Assembly: GCA_900768875.1 (NCBI GenBank)
Contig: CAAGEP010000011.1
Coordinates: 1 to 45,267, forward strand
Length of the DNA stretch: 45,267 bases
Origin: Alphaproteobacteria bacterium
GTDB taxonomy: Bacteria; Pseudomonadota; Alphaproteobacteria; CAAGCB01; CAG-977
Direction: 5' to 3'
Shown: piece after piece, positions 33,036 to 41,303 of the stretch
How the letters are laid out: each line of letters opens with the position of its first letter
Position numbering within the stretch: the first letter of the stretch is position 1
The notes under the pieces: generated by a model
What the model was told of the DNA's origin: nothing
The model's input: only the letters and a program-made list of their open reading frames with translations
Databases searched by the model: none
Translations under genes and position numbers: made by a program

Positions 33036-33809
33036 TTATTTTGCGAAAAACAGTTCGGTCAGCCAATAGTTGCTGATGAGAATCAAAATCGACGAAGCGA
33101 CCACCGCGTTTGTCGTCGCCGCGCCGACGCCTTCCGCCCCGCCGCGGGAATGATAGCCGTTGTAGCACCCCAAAAGCGTTACGATAAAGCCGAACACCGC
33201 GGCTTTGGTCATGCCCGAATAGATGTCGATGGCTTGCATGAAATTCCAGACGTTGCGCAAAAAGTTCGTGCCGTTGAAGTCCAGCTTGTACACGCAAATC
33301 AGCCAGCCGCCGTAAATCCCGATGATGTCGCCGATCAGCACCAGCACGGGCAGCATCAGCACGCCCGCCAAGACGCGCGGGACAATCAGGTACTTGAACG
33401 GATTGGTCGAAAGGGTTGTCAGCGCGTCGATTTGTTCGGTCACGCGCATCGTTCCCAGCTCCGCCGCCATAGCCGCCCCGACGCGTCCCGCAACCATCAG
33501 CGCCGCCATGACGGGGCCCAGTTCGCGGGTAATCGTCAGTTCGACAACGGATGCGACAACGCCTTCGGACGACAAAGTGGACAGTCCCGAATAGCTTTGC
33601 AAAGCGATAACCATGCCCGAAAACATGGTCGTCAAAGCGACGACGGGCAGGGAATAAAAGCCGATTTCAATCATTTGTCCCGCCAAAGCGCGGAAATAAA
33701 ACGGCGGACGGAAGCAATGCGACACGGTTTTCAGCGTAAAGCGCGCCAGTCTGCCCGTTGATTCCAGAAAAGCGATGAAAACACGTCCGACGGGGGCAAA
33801 AATATTCAT
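33036..33809 (-). CDS. mlaE: Phospholipid transport permease MlaE
   Basis: This 257-residue inner-membrane permease has five to six hydrophobic segments and the family's cytoplasmic loop with ELGPVMAALMVAGRVGAAMAAELGTMRV and EQIDAL. Together with MlaF it forms the core of the Mla/Ttg2/TGD phospholipid transporter. It starts two bases after the alr stop with AAAGGG as Shine-Dalgarno, and mlaF follows 10 bp later. Confidence 0.94.
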   Translation of the reverse strand: MNIFAPVGRVFIAFLESTGRLARFTLKTVSHCFRPPFYFRALAGQMIEIGFYSLPVVALTTMFSGMVIALQSYSGLSTLSSEGVVASVVELTITRELGPVMAALMVAGRVGAAMAAELGTMRVTEQIDALTTLSTNPFKYLIVPRVLAGVLMLPVLVLIGDIIGIYGGWLICVYKLDFNGTNFLRNVWNFMQAIDIYSGMTKAAVFGFIVTLLGCYNGYHSRGGAEGVGAATTNAVVASSILILISNYWLTELFFAK

Positions 33810-33811
33810 GA

Positions 33812-34891
33812 TTATCCCTTTTTGTAAAAACGGCAGAAACGGTTGCCGAGGTTGGTCAGCATTTCATAGTCGATTGTTCCCGCATTGGCGGCAAATTCTT
33901 TCAAAGAAATCGTATCGCCGAAGATTTCGGCGGTTTCGGCTTTTGTCAAAACGGATTCGGGAACGGCGGTTGCGTCCGCGACGATTAAATCCATGGACAC
34001 TTTGCCGACGACGGGGCATTTGAAGCCGCCGACGGCGACGCTCGCCTTTTGGAACAGCGCGCGGGAAAACCCGTCCGCGTATCCGATGCCCAAAGTGATG
34101 AATCGGCGCGGTTTATCGACAACATACGCCGCGCCGTAGCCGACCGTCTGTTCCGCCTGCGCTTGCGCAACCTGCAAAATGCGCGCGTCCAACCGCACAG
34201 CGTTGTCGTACAGCGCGATTCCGGGGCGGGCGATGTCCTTGTGATAACGCGTATCGGTCAATCGGCTTCCGTCCGTGGCGGACAGGCTTTTCAAAACCGT
34301 ATACCCCAACGCTTGTTCGATTTTCGCCGCCGCCGCGTCAAATGCCGCCAGCTGCTGCTCGTTTTTGGCGTTTTCGGGGTCGTCCGCGCACGCCAAATGA
34401 CTGACAATCAGCTTGAAACGCAAGTGTTTCGGCGGATTTTGGCAAAAATCGTCAACATTTCGCGCCGTCAGCCCGAAGCGCGTCATCCCCGTGTCGACAT
34501 GAATGCCGACGGTTAAAACTTCGCCCTTTTTCGCGGCAAAAGCATCCCAATCCGTGATTTGTTCGGGCGTTCCCAGAACGGGCGTCAAGCGGTTTTGCAG
34601 ACAAAGCTCCTCTGTTCCCCGCCACGCGCCATGCAGCAGATAAATGTCGGAATCGCCGACAAACGGACGTAAAGCCGCGCCTTCAAACGCATAGGCGGTA
34701 AAGAACACGGAACAGCCCGATTCGTACAAAGCCGCGCCGATTTCGTCCGCGCCCAGCCCGTAAGCGTTCGCTTTCAAAACCGCGCCGCAAACGGTGTTTC
34801 TTAAACGCGCTTGAAGCGACCGCCGGTTTTCGGCAATCGCTTTCAAGTCAATCGTTAAAAAGGCTCCTGCGGTTTCGGGGCTTACAAACAT
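33812..34891 (-). CDS. alr: Alanine racemase
   Basis: This 359-residue fold-type III PLP enzyme interconverts L- and D-alanine for peptidoglycan. The PLP lysine is Lys40 in AVLKANAYGLG. The C-terminal beta domain has GIGYADGFSRA and KVSMDLI. The start overlaps the end of alaS by 10 bp, so two alanine-consuming enzymes are made from one message. Length is normal for the family. Confidence 0.95.
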   Translation of the reverse strand: MFVSPETAGAFLTIDLKAIAENRRSLQARLRNTVCGAVLKANAYGLGADEIGAALYESGCSVFFTAYAFEGAALRPFVGDSDIYLLHGAWRGTEELCLQNRLTPVLGTPEQITDWDAFAAKKGEVLTVGIHVDTGMTRFGLTARNVDDFCQNPPKHLRFKLIVSHLACADDPENAKNEQQLAAFDAAAAKIEQALGYTVLKSLSATDGSRLTDTRYHKDIARPGIALYDNAVRLDARILQVAQAQAEQTVGYGAAYVVDKPRRFITLGIGYADGFSRALFQKASVAVGGFKCPVVGKVSMDLIVADATAVPESVLTKAETAEIFGDTISLKEFAANAGTIDYEMLTNLGNRFCRFYKKG

Positions 34892-37506
34892 TTTTCAATC
34901 GCCGTCAAAGCGTCCGCGATTTTCGACGTGTCCGACCCGCCCGCCTGCGCCATGTCGGGACGGCCGCCGCCGCCTTTGCCGTCGGTTGCCGCGCTTGCCG
35001 CGCGCACCAAATCGACCGCGCTGATTTTGTTCGTCAAGTCGTCCGTTACCGCCGCGACAATGGACACTTTGCCGTCCGTCGCGCAAACCAAAGCCACAAC
35101 GCCCGAACCGATTTGCTTTTTCAGTTCGTCCGCCATGCCCTTTAATTCCTTGGGCGGAACGTCGGTCAAAGTCTTGCCGACAAACGAAACGCCGTTGATT
35201 GTTTTGACTTCGCCCGCCGAACCGCCGGACGCCAGCTTTTTGCGCATATCGGACAGTTCGCGTTCCAGCTTTTTGCGTTCGTCCAGCAACGCCTGAACAC
35301 GCAAAGGCAAATCCGCGGGCGCGGCTTTCAGCGCCGCCGCCGCTTGATTCAACAAATCGTCGTGTTCATGCGCGTAATCCAGCGCCGCAAATCCCGTGAC
35401 CGCTTCGATACGGCGCACGCCCGCCGCCAAAGAGCTTTCGCTCAAAATGCGGAAAGAGCCGATGTCGCCCGTACGTTTGACGTGCGTTCCGCCGCACAGT
35501 TCGACGGATACCGTTTCACCGTCGTCGCCCATGGACACGACGCGCACTTCATCGCCGTATTTTTCGCCGAACAGAGCCATCGCGCCTTCTTTAATCGCGG
35601 CGTCGGGCGTCATAATGCGGGTCGTAACGGGCAGATTTTTCAAAATGTTCGCGTTGACTTCGCGTTCGACGGTACGCAATTCCTCCGCCGTAATGGGACG
35701 CGGCTGGGAAAAGTCGAAACGCATGCCCGTCGGAGCGACGGACGAACCTTTTTGCGTAACGTGATCGCCCAAAGTCTTGCGCAAAGCCGCTTGGAGCAAG
35801 TGCGTCACCGAATGGTGGCGCGCGGTGGCGTTGCGGCGTTCCGCGTCGACCGTCATCAAAACGGTGTCACCGATTTTCAAGCTTCCCTCGTCAACCGTGC
35901 CGAAGTGAATGAACAAGCCGTTCGCTTTCTTTTGCGTATCGGAAACGGTGAGTTTCAAGCCGTTCGCCCCCGTCATCGCGCCCGTATCGCCGACTTGACC
36001 GCCCGATTCGCCGTAAAACGGCGTCTGGTTCGTGATGACGGCGACCTTTTGCCCTTTTCCGGCTGTGTCGATGTGTTTGCCGTCCGCGACCAAAGCGACA
36101 ACCTGTCCTTCGGCTTCGGTGGTTTCATAGCCCAAAAATTCGGTCGCGCCGACTTTTTCCTTGACCTCGAACCAAACGGCGTCGGTCGCGGTTTCGCCCG
36201 AACCCGCCCACGCTTTGCGGGCTTCGGCTTTTTGGCGTTCCATCGCCGCGTCGAATCCCGCCGCGTCAACCGTCATGTTGCGCGAACGCAAGGCGTCTTG
36301 CGTCAAATCCAACGGAAAACCGTAAGTGTCGTACAGTCTGAAGGCGACATCGCCCGACAAAACGCCGCCGTCGCCCAGCTTTGCCGTTTCGGCATCCAAC
36401 AGCTTCAATCCGCGCCCCAGAGTTTCCTTGAAGCGCGTTTCCTCCAGCCGCAAGGTTTCAACAATCAGCGGTTCGGCGCGCACCAGTTCGGGGAACGCAT
36501 CGCCCATCAGGCGCACCAAAGCGGGAACCAGCTGCCACATCAAGGGATCTTTGCATCCCATCATGTGGGCGTGACGCATGGCGCGGCGCATAATGCGGCG
36601 CAAAACGTAGCCGCGTCCTTCGTTGGACGGCAGAACGCCGTCGGCAATCAAAAAGCTTGAAGAACGCAAGTGGTCGGCGATGATGCGCAGGGACATCTTG
36701 AATTCGCCGTAGGGTTCGACGCCCGCCGTTCCAGCCGCCGCCAGAATCAAGCCTTTCAGAATGTCGGTTTCATAGTTGTCGTTCGTTCCCATCAAAACCG
36801 CCGCCATGCGTTCCAGCCCCATGCCCGTGTCGATGCAGGGGTGGGGCAGGTTCGTCAGCGTGCCGTCGGGCAGCATTTCGTTTTGCATGAAAACCAAATT
36901 CCAGATTTCCACGAAACGGTCACCGTCTTCGTCGGGCGATCCCGGAGGACCGCCTTGGATGTGTTCGCCGTGGTCGTAAAAGATTTCCGAACAAGGACCG
37001 CACGGTCCCGTGTCGCCCATCATCCAGAAATTGTCCTTTGTCGGAATGCGGATGATGCGTTCGTCGGGCAGTCCCGCGATTTTTTTCCACAGATTGTATG
37101 CCGCATCGTCGTTGTGATAGACGGTGGCGGTCAATTTTTCCTTGGGCAGACCGAATTCTTTGGTTACGACCTCCCACGCGTAGGAAATGGCTTCTTCCTT
37201 AAAGTAATCGCCGAAGCTCCAGTTCCCCAACATTTCAAAGAACGTATGGTGGCGCACGGTATAGCCGACGTTGTCCAAATCGTTGTGCTTGCCGCCGGCG
37301 CGGACGCATTTCTGGTCGGACGTGGCGCGGACGTACGGGCGTTTTTCCATGCCCGTAAAGATATTTTTGAACTGCACCATGCCCGAATTCGTAAACATCA
37401 ATGTCGGGTCGTTGTGCGGCACCAAAGAGCTGGACGGCACGACCGTATGACCGTTCTTTTTGAAATAGTCAAGAAACGTCCGTCTGATTTCGCTGGATTT
37501 CATCAT
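34882..37506 (-). CDS. alaS: Alanyl-tRNA synthetase
   Basis: This 874-residue class II synthetase charges tRNA-Ala. It has the N-terminal catalytic domain (FTNSGMVQFKN, GPCGPCSE), tRNA-recognition helices, and the editing domain with its zinc site HHSVTHLL (HxxxH) and CGGTH (CxxxH), which clears Ser and Gly. A C-terminal oligomerisation segment ends in GGGGRPDMAQAGG. Of two adjacent ATGs I take the first (37506), six bases after AAGGTG; the frame continues 30 codons upstream without a supported start. It heads the nine-gene operon. Confidence 0.97.
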   Translation of the reverse strand: MMKSSEIRRTFLDYFKKNGHTVVPSSSLVPHNDPTLMFTNSGMVQFKNIFTGMEKRPYVRATSDQKCVRAGGKHNDLDNVGYTVRHHTFFEMLGNWSFGDYFKEEAISYAWEVVTKEFGLPKEKLTATVYHNDDAAYNLWKKIAGLPDERIIRIPTKDNFWMMGDTGPCGPCSEIFYDHGEHIQGGPPGSPDEDGDRFVEIWNLVFMQNEMLPDGTLTNLPHPCIDTGMGLERMAAVLMGTNDNYETDILKGLILAAAGTAGVEPYGEFKMSLRIIADHLRSSSFLIADGVLPSNEGRGYVLRRIMRRAMRHAHMMGCKDPLMWQLVPALVRLMGDAFPELVRAEPLIVETLRLEETRFKETLGRGLKLLDAETAKLGDGGVLSGDVAFRLYDTYGFPLDLTQDALRSRNMTVDAAGFDAAMERQKAEARKAWAGSGETATDAVWFEVKEKVGATEFLGYETTEAEGQVVALVADGKHIDTAGKGQKVAVITNQTPFYGESGGQVGDTGAMTGANGLKLTVSDTQKKANGLFIHFGTVDEGSLKIGDTVLMTVDAERRNATARHHSVTHLLQAALRKTLGDHVTQKGSSVAPTGMRFDFSQPRPITAEELRTVEREVNANILKNLPVTTRIMTPDAAIKEGAMALFGEKYGDEVRVVSMGDDGETVSVELCGGTHVKRTGDIGSFRILSESSLAAGVRRIEAVTGFAALDYAHEHDDLLNQAAAALKAAPADLPLRVQALLDERKKLERELSDMRKKLASGGSAGEVKTINGVSFVGKTLTDVPPKELKGMADELKKQIGSGVVALVCATDGKVSIVAAVTDDLTNKISAVDLVRAASAATDGKGGGGRPDMAQAGGSDTSKIADALTAIEKCL

Positions 37507-37546
37507 AAGATTCACCTTAAGGTCTTGAATGGAACTTTTGGGGACT

Positions 37547-37574
37547 GTTATAACGCAAAAAGCACAAAGAAACA
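37547..37574 (-). promoter_or_regulatory. Possible promoter of the alaS operon
   Basis: On the minus strand TGTTTC (37569-37574) is followed after 16 bp by TATAAC (37547-37552), about 40 bp before the alaS start. The -10 is good, the -35 poor. Confidence 0.3.
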
Positions 37575-37604
37575 GCTTTTTTTGACTCTTTAACATAAAA
37601 ATAT

Positions 37605-37633
37605 TTGACGCGGCGGCGGTTAGCCCCTAAGAA
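37605..37633 (+). promoter_or_regulatory. Putative promoter of the def operon
   Basis: TTGACG (37605-37610) and TAAGAA (37628-37633) are 17 bp apart, about 35 bp before the def start codon, in the gap shared with alaS. Confidence 0.4.
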
Positions 37634-37668
37634 ATAAGGAAACTCCCGTTTTCAAAAGGATGAACGAA

Positions 37669-38211
37669 ATGGCTTTGCTTGAAATTTTGACCGTGCCGAA
37701 TCCGCTGTTGAAGCGCAAATCCGAAAAGGTTGAAAAAATCGACGACGCTTTGCGCAAAACGCTGGACGATATGCTGGAAACCATGTACGAAGCCCCCGGC
37801 GTCGGGCTTGCCGCGCCGCAGGTCGGTCTGTTGAAGCGCATGGTTGTGATTGACGTGTCGCCCGAAAACGCGCCCAAACACCCCTACAAGATGATTAACC
37901 CCGTCATCGTGTCCCATTCCGACGAAACGGTCATGCACGACGAAGGCTGCCTGTCCGTCCCCGAACAATATGCCGAAGTCGAACGCTATAAAACCGTCGT
38001 CGCGCGCTACACCGACGAAAACGGCAAAGAGCAAACGCTTTCCGCCGACGGACTGCTGGCAATCTGTATTCAGCACGAATTGGAACATCTGGACGGCAAG
38101 CTGTTTATCGACCATTTGTCCAAAGTCAAACGCGATATGATTGTGCGCCGCGTGGAAAAGGAACGCCGCTGGAAACAGGACAGCGCAAAGCACGGCAAAG
38201 AGGACGAATAA
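37669..38211 (+). CDS. def: Peptide deformylase
   Basis: This 180-residue metalloenzyme removes the formyl group from nascent proteins. All three motifs are intact: GVGLAAPQVG (44-53), EGCLS with metal ligand Cys94, and HELEH with His136, Glu137 and His140. I choose the ATG at 37669, eight bases after AAGGA; the ATG at 37660 overlaps that ribosome site and would add three residues. It is the first gene of the def - transferase - fmt - truA run. Confidence 0.96.
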   Translation: MALLEILTVPNPLLKRKSEKVEKIDDALRKTLDDMLETMYEAPGVGLAAPQVGLLKRMVVIDVSPENAPKHPYKMINPVIVSHSDETVMHDEGCLSVPEQYAEVERYKTVVARYTDENGKEQTLSADGLLAICIQHELEHLDGKLFIDHLSKVKRDMIVRRVEKERRWKQDSAKHGKEDE

Positions 38212-38213
38212 AT

Positions 38214-39656
38214 TTGGCGTGGCGGCTGATAATCCTTTATCTGATTCCCGTACTGACGACAACGGTTTTGCGGCTTAAAACCGATTCGCTGAACGACGGC
38301 ACGCTGCCCGTTTTGTATATGGCGCGATGGGCTTCGACCGCTGTTGCGGCGTTAGTCGGCACGGGCTATTATTGGTCACAGCTGTTCAGCCGTTTTTTCA
38401 AACCCGCCGTTTTCGCGCTGTCGTTTATATACTGGCTGTTTGCGTTTGTGTATCTGGGAACGTTCGTTTTGACCCGAACTTTGCCCTACGAAGGACTGTT
38501 CTTGGTCGTTTTTGACACGACTTTGCGTGATTTTGTCGCTTTTTGGCAAGCCGTCCCTTTGTGGTTTTACGGTGTTGTTCCGCTGTATTGGCTGGTGTAC
38601 GCCCGATTGCTTTCGTCGGTTAAATCCGAAAAAGCCCTGTCGAAAACCGACCGCGCAACCGCTTTGTTTTTGTTCGCCGTGTTTGCGGTGTTTGCTTTCA
38701 TTACGCGGGCGGATGCCAACTTGATTGACACGGGGCGCAAATCCCGGGTCTTGTACGCCAAGCTCAAAGCCAAAATCGATGATGTGACAAAAAACGAAAA
38801 AACAGCCTTTGTTGCCGATGAATATCCGCAAACACCCCGAACGGTCGTCGTTGTCATCGGTGAATCGGAAAACAGGCGCGTGTTCAATGAAAATCTGGAT
38901 GATTTCAAGCAAAAGACCGCTTTTTTGAAAAACGCGCCCGTTTTCATCAATGACGCATATTCGAAAATCGCGTCCACGGCGATAATTGTGAAAGATATTT
39001 TGATGCCAGACGACCTCGGGCTGGTATCCGCTTATAAAAAAGCGGGGATTAAAACGTTTTGGCTGTCCAATCAATTCAAAAGCAGTAAAGTGGACGATAT
39101 CATCTGCGCGGTGACGCGAAATTTTGACATTCGCCGGTACTACAATTTTTCGATGCGTACGGATTTGTTTGAATACGCCAGTTCGCAATTCGACGAAATT
39201 CTAATAGAACCGCTGAAATCGGCGTTAAACGACAAAGCTGACAAGAAATTGATTTTTCTGCATTTATTCGGATCGCATTTTCCGTTTTCAAAACGTTATC
39301 CGAACGCAACGGAAACGCTGTTTCCGGAACAGTATTCGGCGTCGGCTCGTTACACCAACACCGTTTTGGCGCGAATTTTGGAACAAACGCAAGCTTCTCG
39401 CCAAAATATTGCCGTTTTGTATTTTTCCGATCACGGAACGAATCCGATAAATTCGTTTTCCCGTTCCAACGACGATCCCGAAGTCAATCAAGTTCCGATG
39501 TTTTTGTGGTTTTCCGACGATTATCTGCAATCGCCGCTGAAAGCCGCCGCATTACCTCAAAATCTGCCCAAACACCCCGCCACGGCGGAAATGTCATCCG
39601 TTATCAACGCGTTGGCGGGATTAACCGTTGAAACAACAACCAAGGAGCCGTTATGA
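38214..39656 (+). CDS. Phosphoethanolamine transferase-like membrane sulfatase-fold protein
   Basis: This 480-residue protein has five membrane helices (about 4-20, 36-54, 64-87, 114-131, 149-164) and then a periplasmic alkaline-phosphatase-fold domain. Expected catalytic and metal sites are recognisable: Glu217 in VVVIGES, a nucleophile candidate Thr255 in IASTA, the FGSHFPF loop with His355, and Asp406-His407 in YFSDHG. EptA/CptA-type enzymes move phosphoethanolamine from phospholipid to lipid A, core or other glycans. The exact acceptor is unknown, and the nucleophile region departs from the usual TSTA-x-S-x-P pattern. The start is TTG at 38214, with AGAGGA eight bases upstream inside the def end, and the stop overlaps fmt as ATGA. 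Confidence 0.82.
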   Translation: MAWRLIILYLIPVLTTTVLRLKTDSLNDGTLPVLYMARWASTAVAALVGTGYYWSQLFSRFFKPAVFALSFIYWLFAFVYLGTFVLTRTLPYEGLFLVVFDTTLRDFVAFWQAVPLWFYGVVPLYWLVYARLLSSVKSEKALSKTDRATALFLFAVFAVFAFITRADANLIDTGRKSRVLYAKLKAKIDDVTKNEKTAFVADEYPQTPRTVVVVIGESENRRVFNENLDDFKQKTAFLKNAPVFINDAYSKIASTAIIVKDILMPDDLGLVSAYKKAGIKTFWLSNQFKSSKVDDIICAVTRNFDIRRYYNFSMRTDLFEYASSQFDEILIEPLKSALNDKADKKLIFLHLFGSHFPFSKRYPNATETLFPEQYSASARYTNTVLARILEQTQASRQNIAVLYFSDHGTNPINSFSRSNDDPEVNQVPMFLWFSDDYLQSPLKAAALPQNLPKHPATAEMSSVINALAGLTVETTTKEPL

Positions 39657-40579
39657 AAGCCGTTTTTATGGGAACGCCCGACTTTGCGTTGGAAGCGTTG
39701 AAAGCTCTGCATTCCAAACACGATGTCGTGTGCGTGTACACTCAGCCGCCGCGCCCCAGCGGACGCGGACACAAACTGACCCCGTCGCCCGTTCAGCAGT
39801 ATGCCGAGGAACACGGAATCCCCGTGCGCTGTCCGCCGACCTTTAAACCGCAGGAAGAAAAGGACGCTTTCGCCGCTCTTGACGCCGATATCGCGGTCGT
39901 CGCGGCGTACGGATTGCTGTTGCCGAAAGCGTGCCTGAACGCGTTTAAGTACGGGTGCGTGAACATTCACGGGTCTTTGCTGCCGCGCTGGCGCGGAGCC
40001 GCCCCCATTCAGCGCGCGATTATGGCGGGCGACGCGGAAACGGGCGTGACTTTGATGCAAATGGATGTCGGCATGGACACGGGCGACATGCTGCTGGTCA
40101 AAAAGATGCCGATTGGCAAAAAAGACACGTCGGAAACCGTTTTCGACAAAATGGCGGTCTTGGGCGGCGAAGCGTTGCTGGAAGGCTTGGAGCTGTTGGA
40201 ACAAGGCAGGCTTATCCCCCGAAAACAGCCCGAAGACGGTGTTTTGCTTGCCCCCAAAGTCGCAAAAGAAGAAGGCAATATTTCTTTTGACGTTCCCGCC
40301 GAAGAACTGGACTGCATCATCCGCGGGCTGTTGCCGTGGCCCGGAGCGTGGTTTTACTTTAACGGCGAACGGATTTCGATTTTGGACGCCGACCCCGTCG
40401 AATTGGACAGCGCCGTTCCCGCGGGAACGGTTTGCGCCGATTTGACGATTGCGTGCAAAACGGGCGGGCTGAAGCTGAACGTCCTGCGCCGCGACGGAAA
40501 GAAACCTTTGCCCGCCGCCGAATTTCTGCGCGGGTTTGACTTGCCGCAAGGGGCGGTCGTCGGCAATGCCCCGCTATAA
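39653..40579 (+). CDS. fmt: Methionyl-tRNA formyltransferase
   Basis: This 308-residue enzyme formylates initiator Met-tRNA using 10-formyl-THF. The N-terminal Rossmann domain has GTPDFAL, the catalytic NIHGSLLPRWRGAAPIQ and the GMDTGDML loop with the active aspartate. A C-terminal OB-like domain binds tRNA. Its product is undone by Def after translation, which explains the shared operon. The ATG overlaps the upstream stop, and the 3' end overlaps truA by 14 bp. Confidence 0.97.
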   Translation: MKAVFMGTPDFALEALKALHSKHDVVCVYTQPPRPSGRGHKLTPSPVQQYAEEHGIPVRCPPTFKPQEEKDAFAALDADIAVVAAYGLLLPKACLNAFKYGCVNIHGSLLPRWRGAAPIQRAIMAGDAETGVTLMQMDVGMDTGDMLLVKKMPIGKKDTSETVFDKMAVLGGEALLEGLELLEQGRLIPRKQPEDGVLLAPKVAKEEGNISFDVPAEELDCIIRGLLPWPGAWFYFNGERISILDADPVELDSAVPAGTVCADLTIACKTGGLKLNVLRRDGKKPLPAAEFLRGFDLPQGAVVGNAPL

Positions 40580-41303
40580 AATCACAATCGAATACGACGG
40601 AACGGATTACGCGGGCTGGCAAACTCAAAAGGGCGAACCGTCGATTCAAGAGGAATTGGAAAAAGCCGCCGTCCGTTTTTTGGGTCATCCCGCCGCGATA
40701 ACGGGCGCGGGACGCACCGACGCGGGCGTGCATGCGTTGGGGCAAGTCGCGCATTTCGACAGCGAAAAAGTCTTTGAACCGTACAAGCTTTGCTTGGCGT
40801 TCAACGCGCATTTGCGTCCTCAACCGATTTCCGTCATTGCCGCCGAAGTCGTCGATAACGATTTCAACGCCCGCTTTTCCGCCGTGGAGCGCACTTATAT
40901 CTACAAGATTTTAAACCGCCGCGCGCGCCCCGCTTTGGATGAAAACCGCGTGTGGTGGGTCGGCGTTCCTTTGGATGTCGCGGCAATGCAGGACGCGGCG
41001 TCCGTTTTGCTGGGCAAGCACGATTTCACGACGTTCCGCGCGGTGGCGTGCCAAGCCAAATCCCCCGTCCGCACTTTGGACGAGCTGTCCTTTACCAAAA
41101 ACGGCGATTTGATTGAATGTCACGTCCGCGCGCGGTCGTTTTTGCATCACCAAGTCCGCAATATGGTCGGCACTTTAAAGCTGGTCGGCGAAGGGCATTG
41201 GACAAAGCAAAACGTTATCGACGCGTTGGCGGCGCGCGACCGCAAAGCGGGGGGACCGACCGCCCCCGCCCAAGGTCTTTATTTTGAAAGCGTGCGCTAT
41301 TAA
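40566..41303 (+). CDS. truA: tRNA pseudouridine synthase A
   Basis: This 245-residue enzyme makes pseudouridine at tRNA positions 38-40. The catalytic aspartate is Asp52 in GAGRTDAGVHA, and the C-terminal RSFLHHQVRNMVG segment is the other family mark. I use the ATG at 40566 inside the end of fmt; the longer frame would begin 10 codons earlier in fmt sequence. The stop overlaps that of the convergent SulP gene by 4 bp. Confidence 0.96.
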   Translation: MPRYKITIEYDGTDYAGWQTQKGEPSIQEELEKAAVRFLGHPAAITGAGRTDAGVHALGQVAHFDSEKVFEPYKLCLAFNAHLRPQPISVIAAEVVDNDFNARFSAVERTYIYKILNRRARPALDENRVWWVGVPLDVAAMQDAASVLLGKHDFTTFRAVACQAKSPVRTLDELSFTKNGDLIECHVRARSFLHHQVRNMVGTLKLVGEGHWTKQNVIDALAARDRKAGGPTAPAQGLYFESVRY

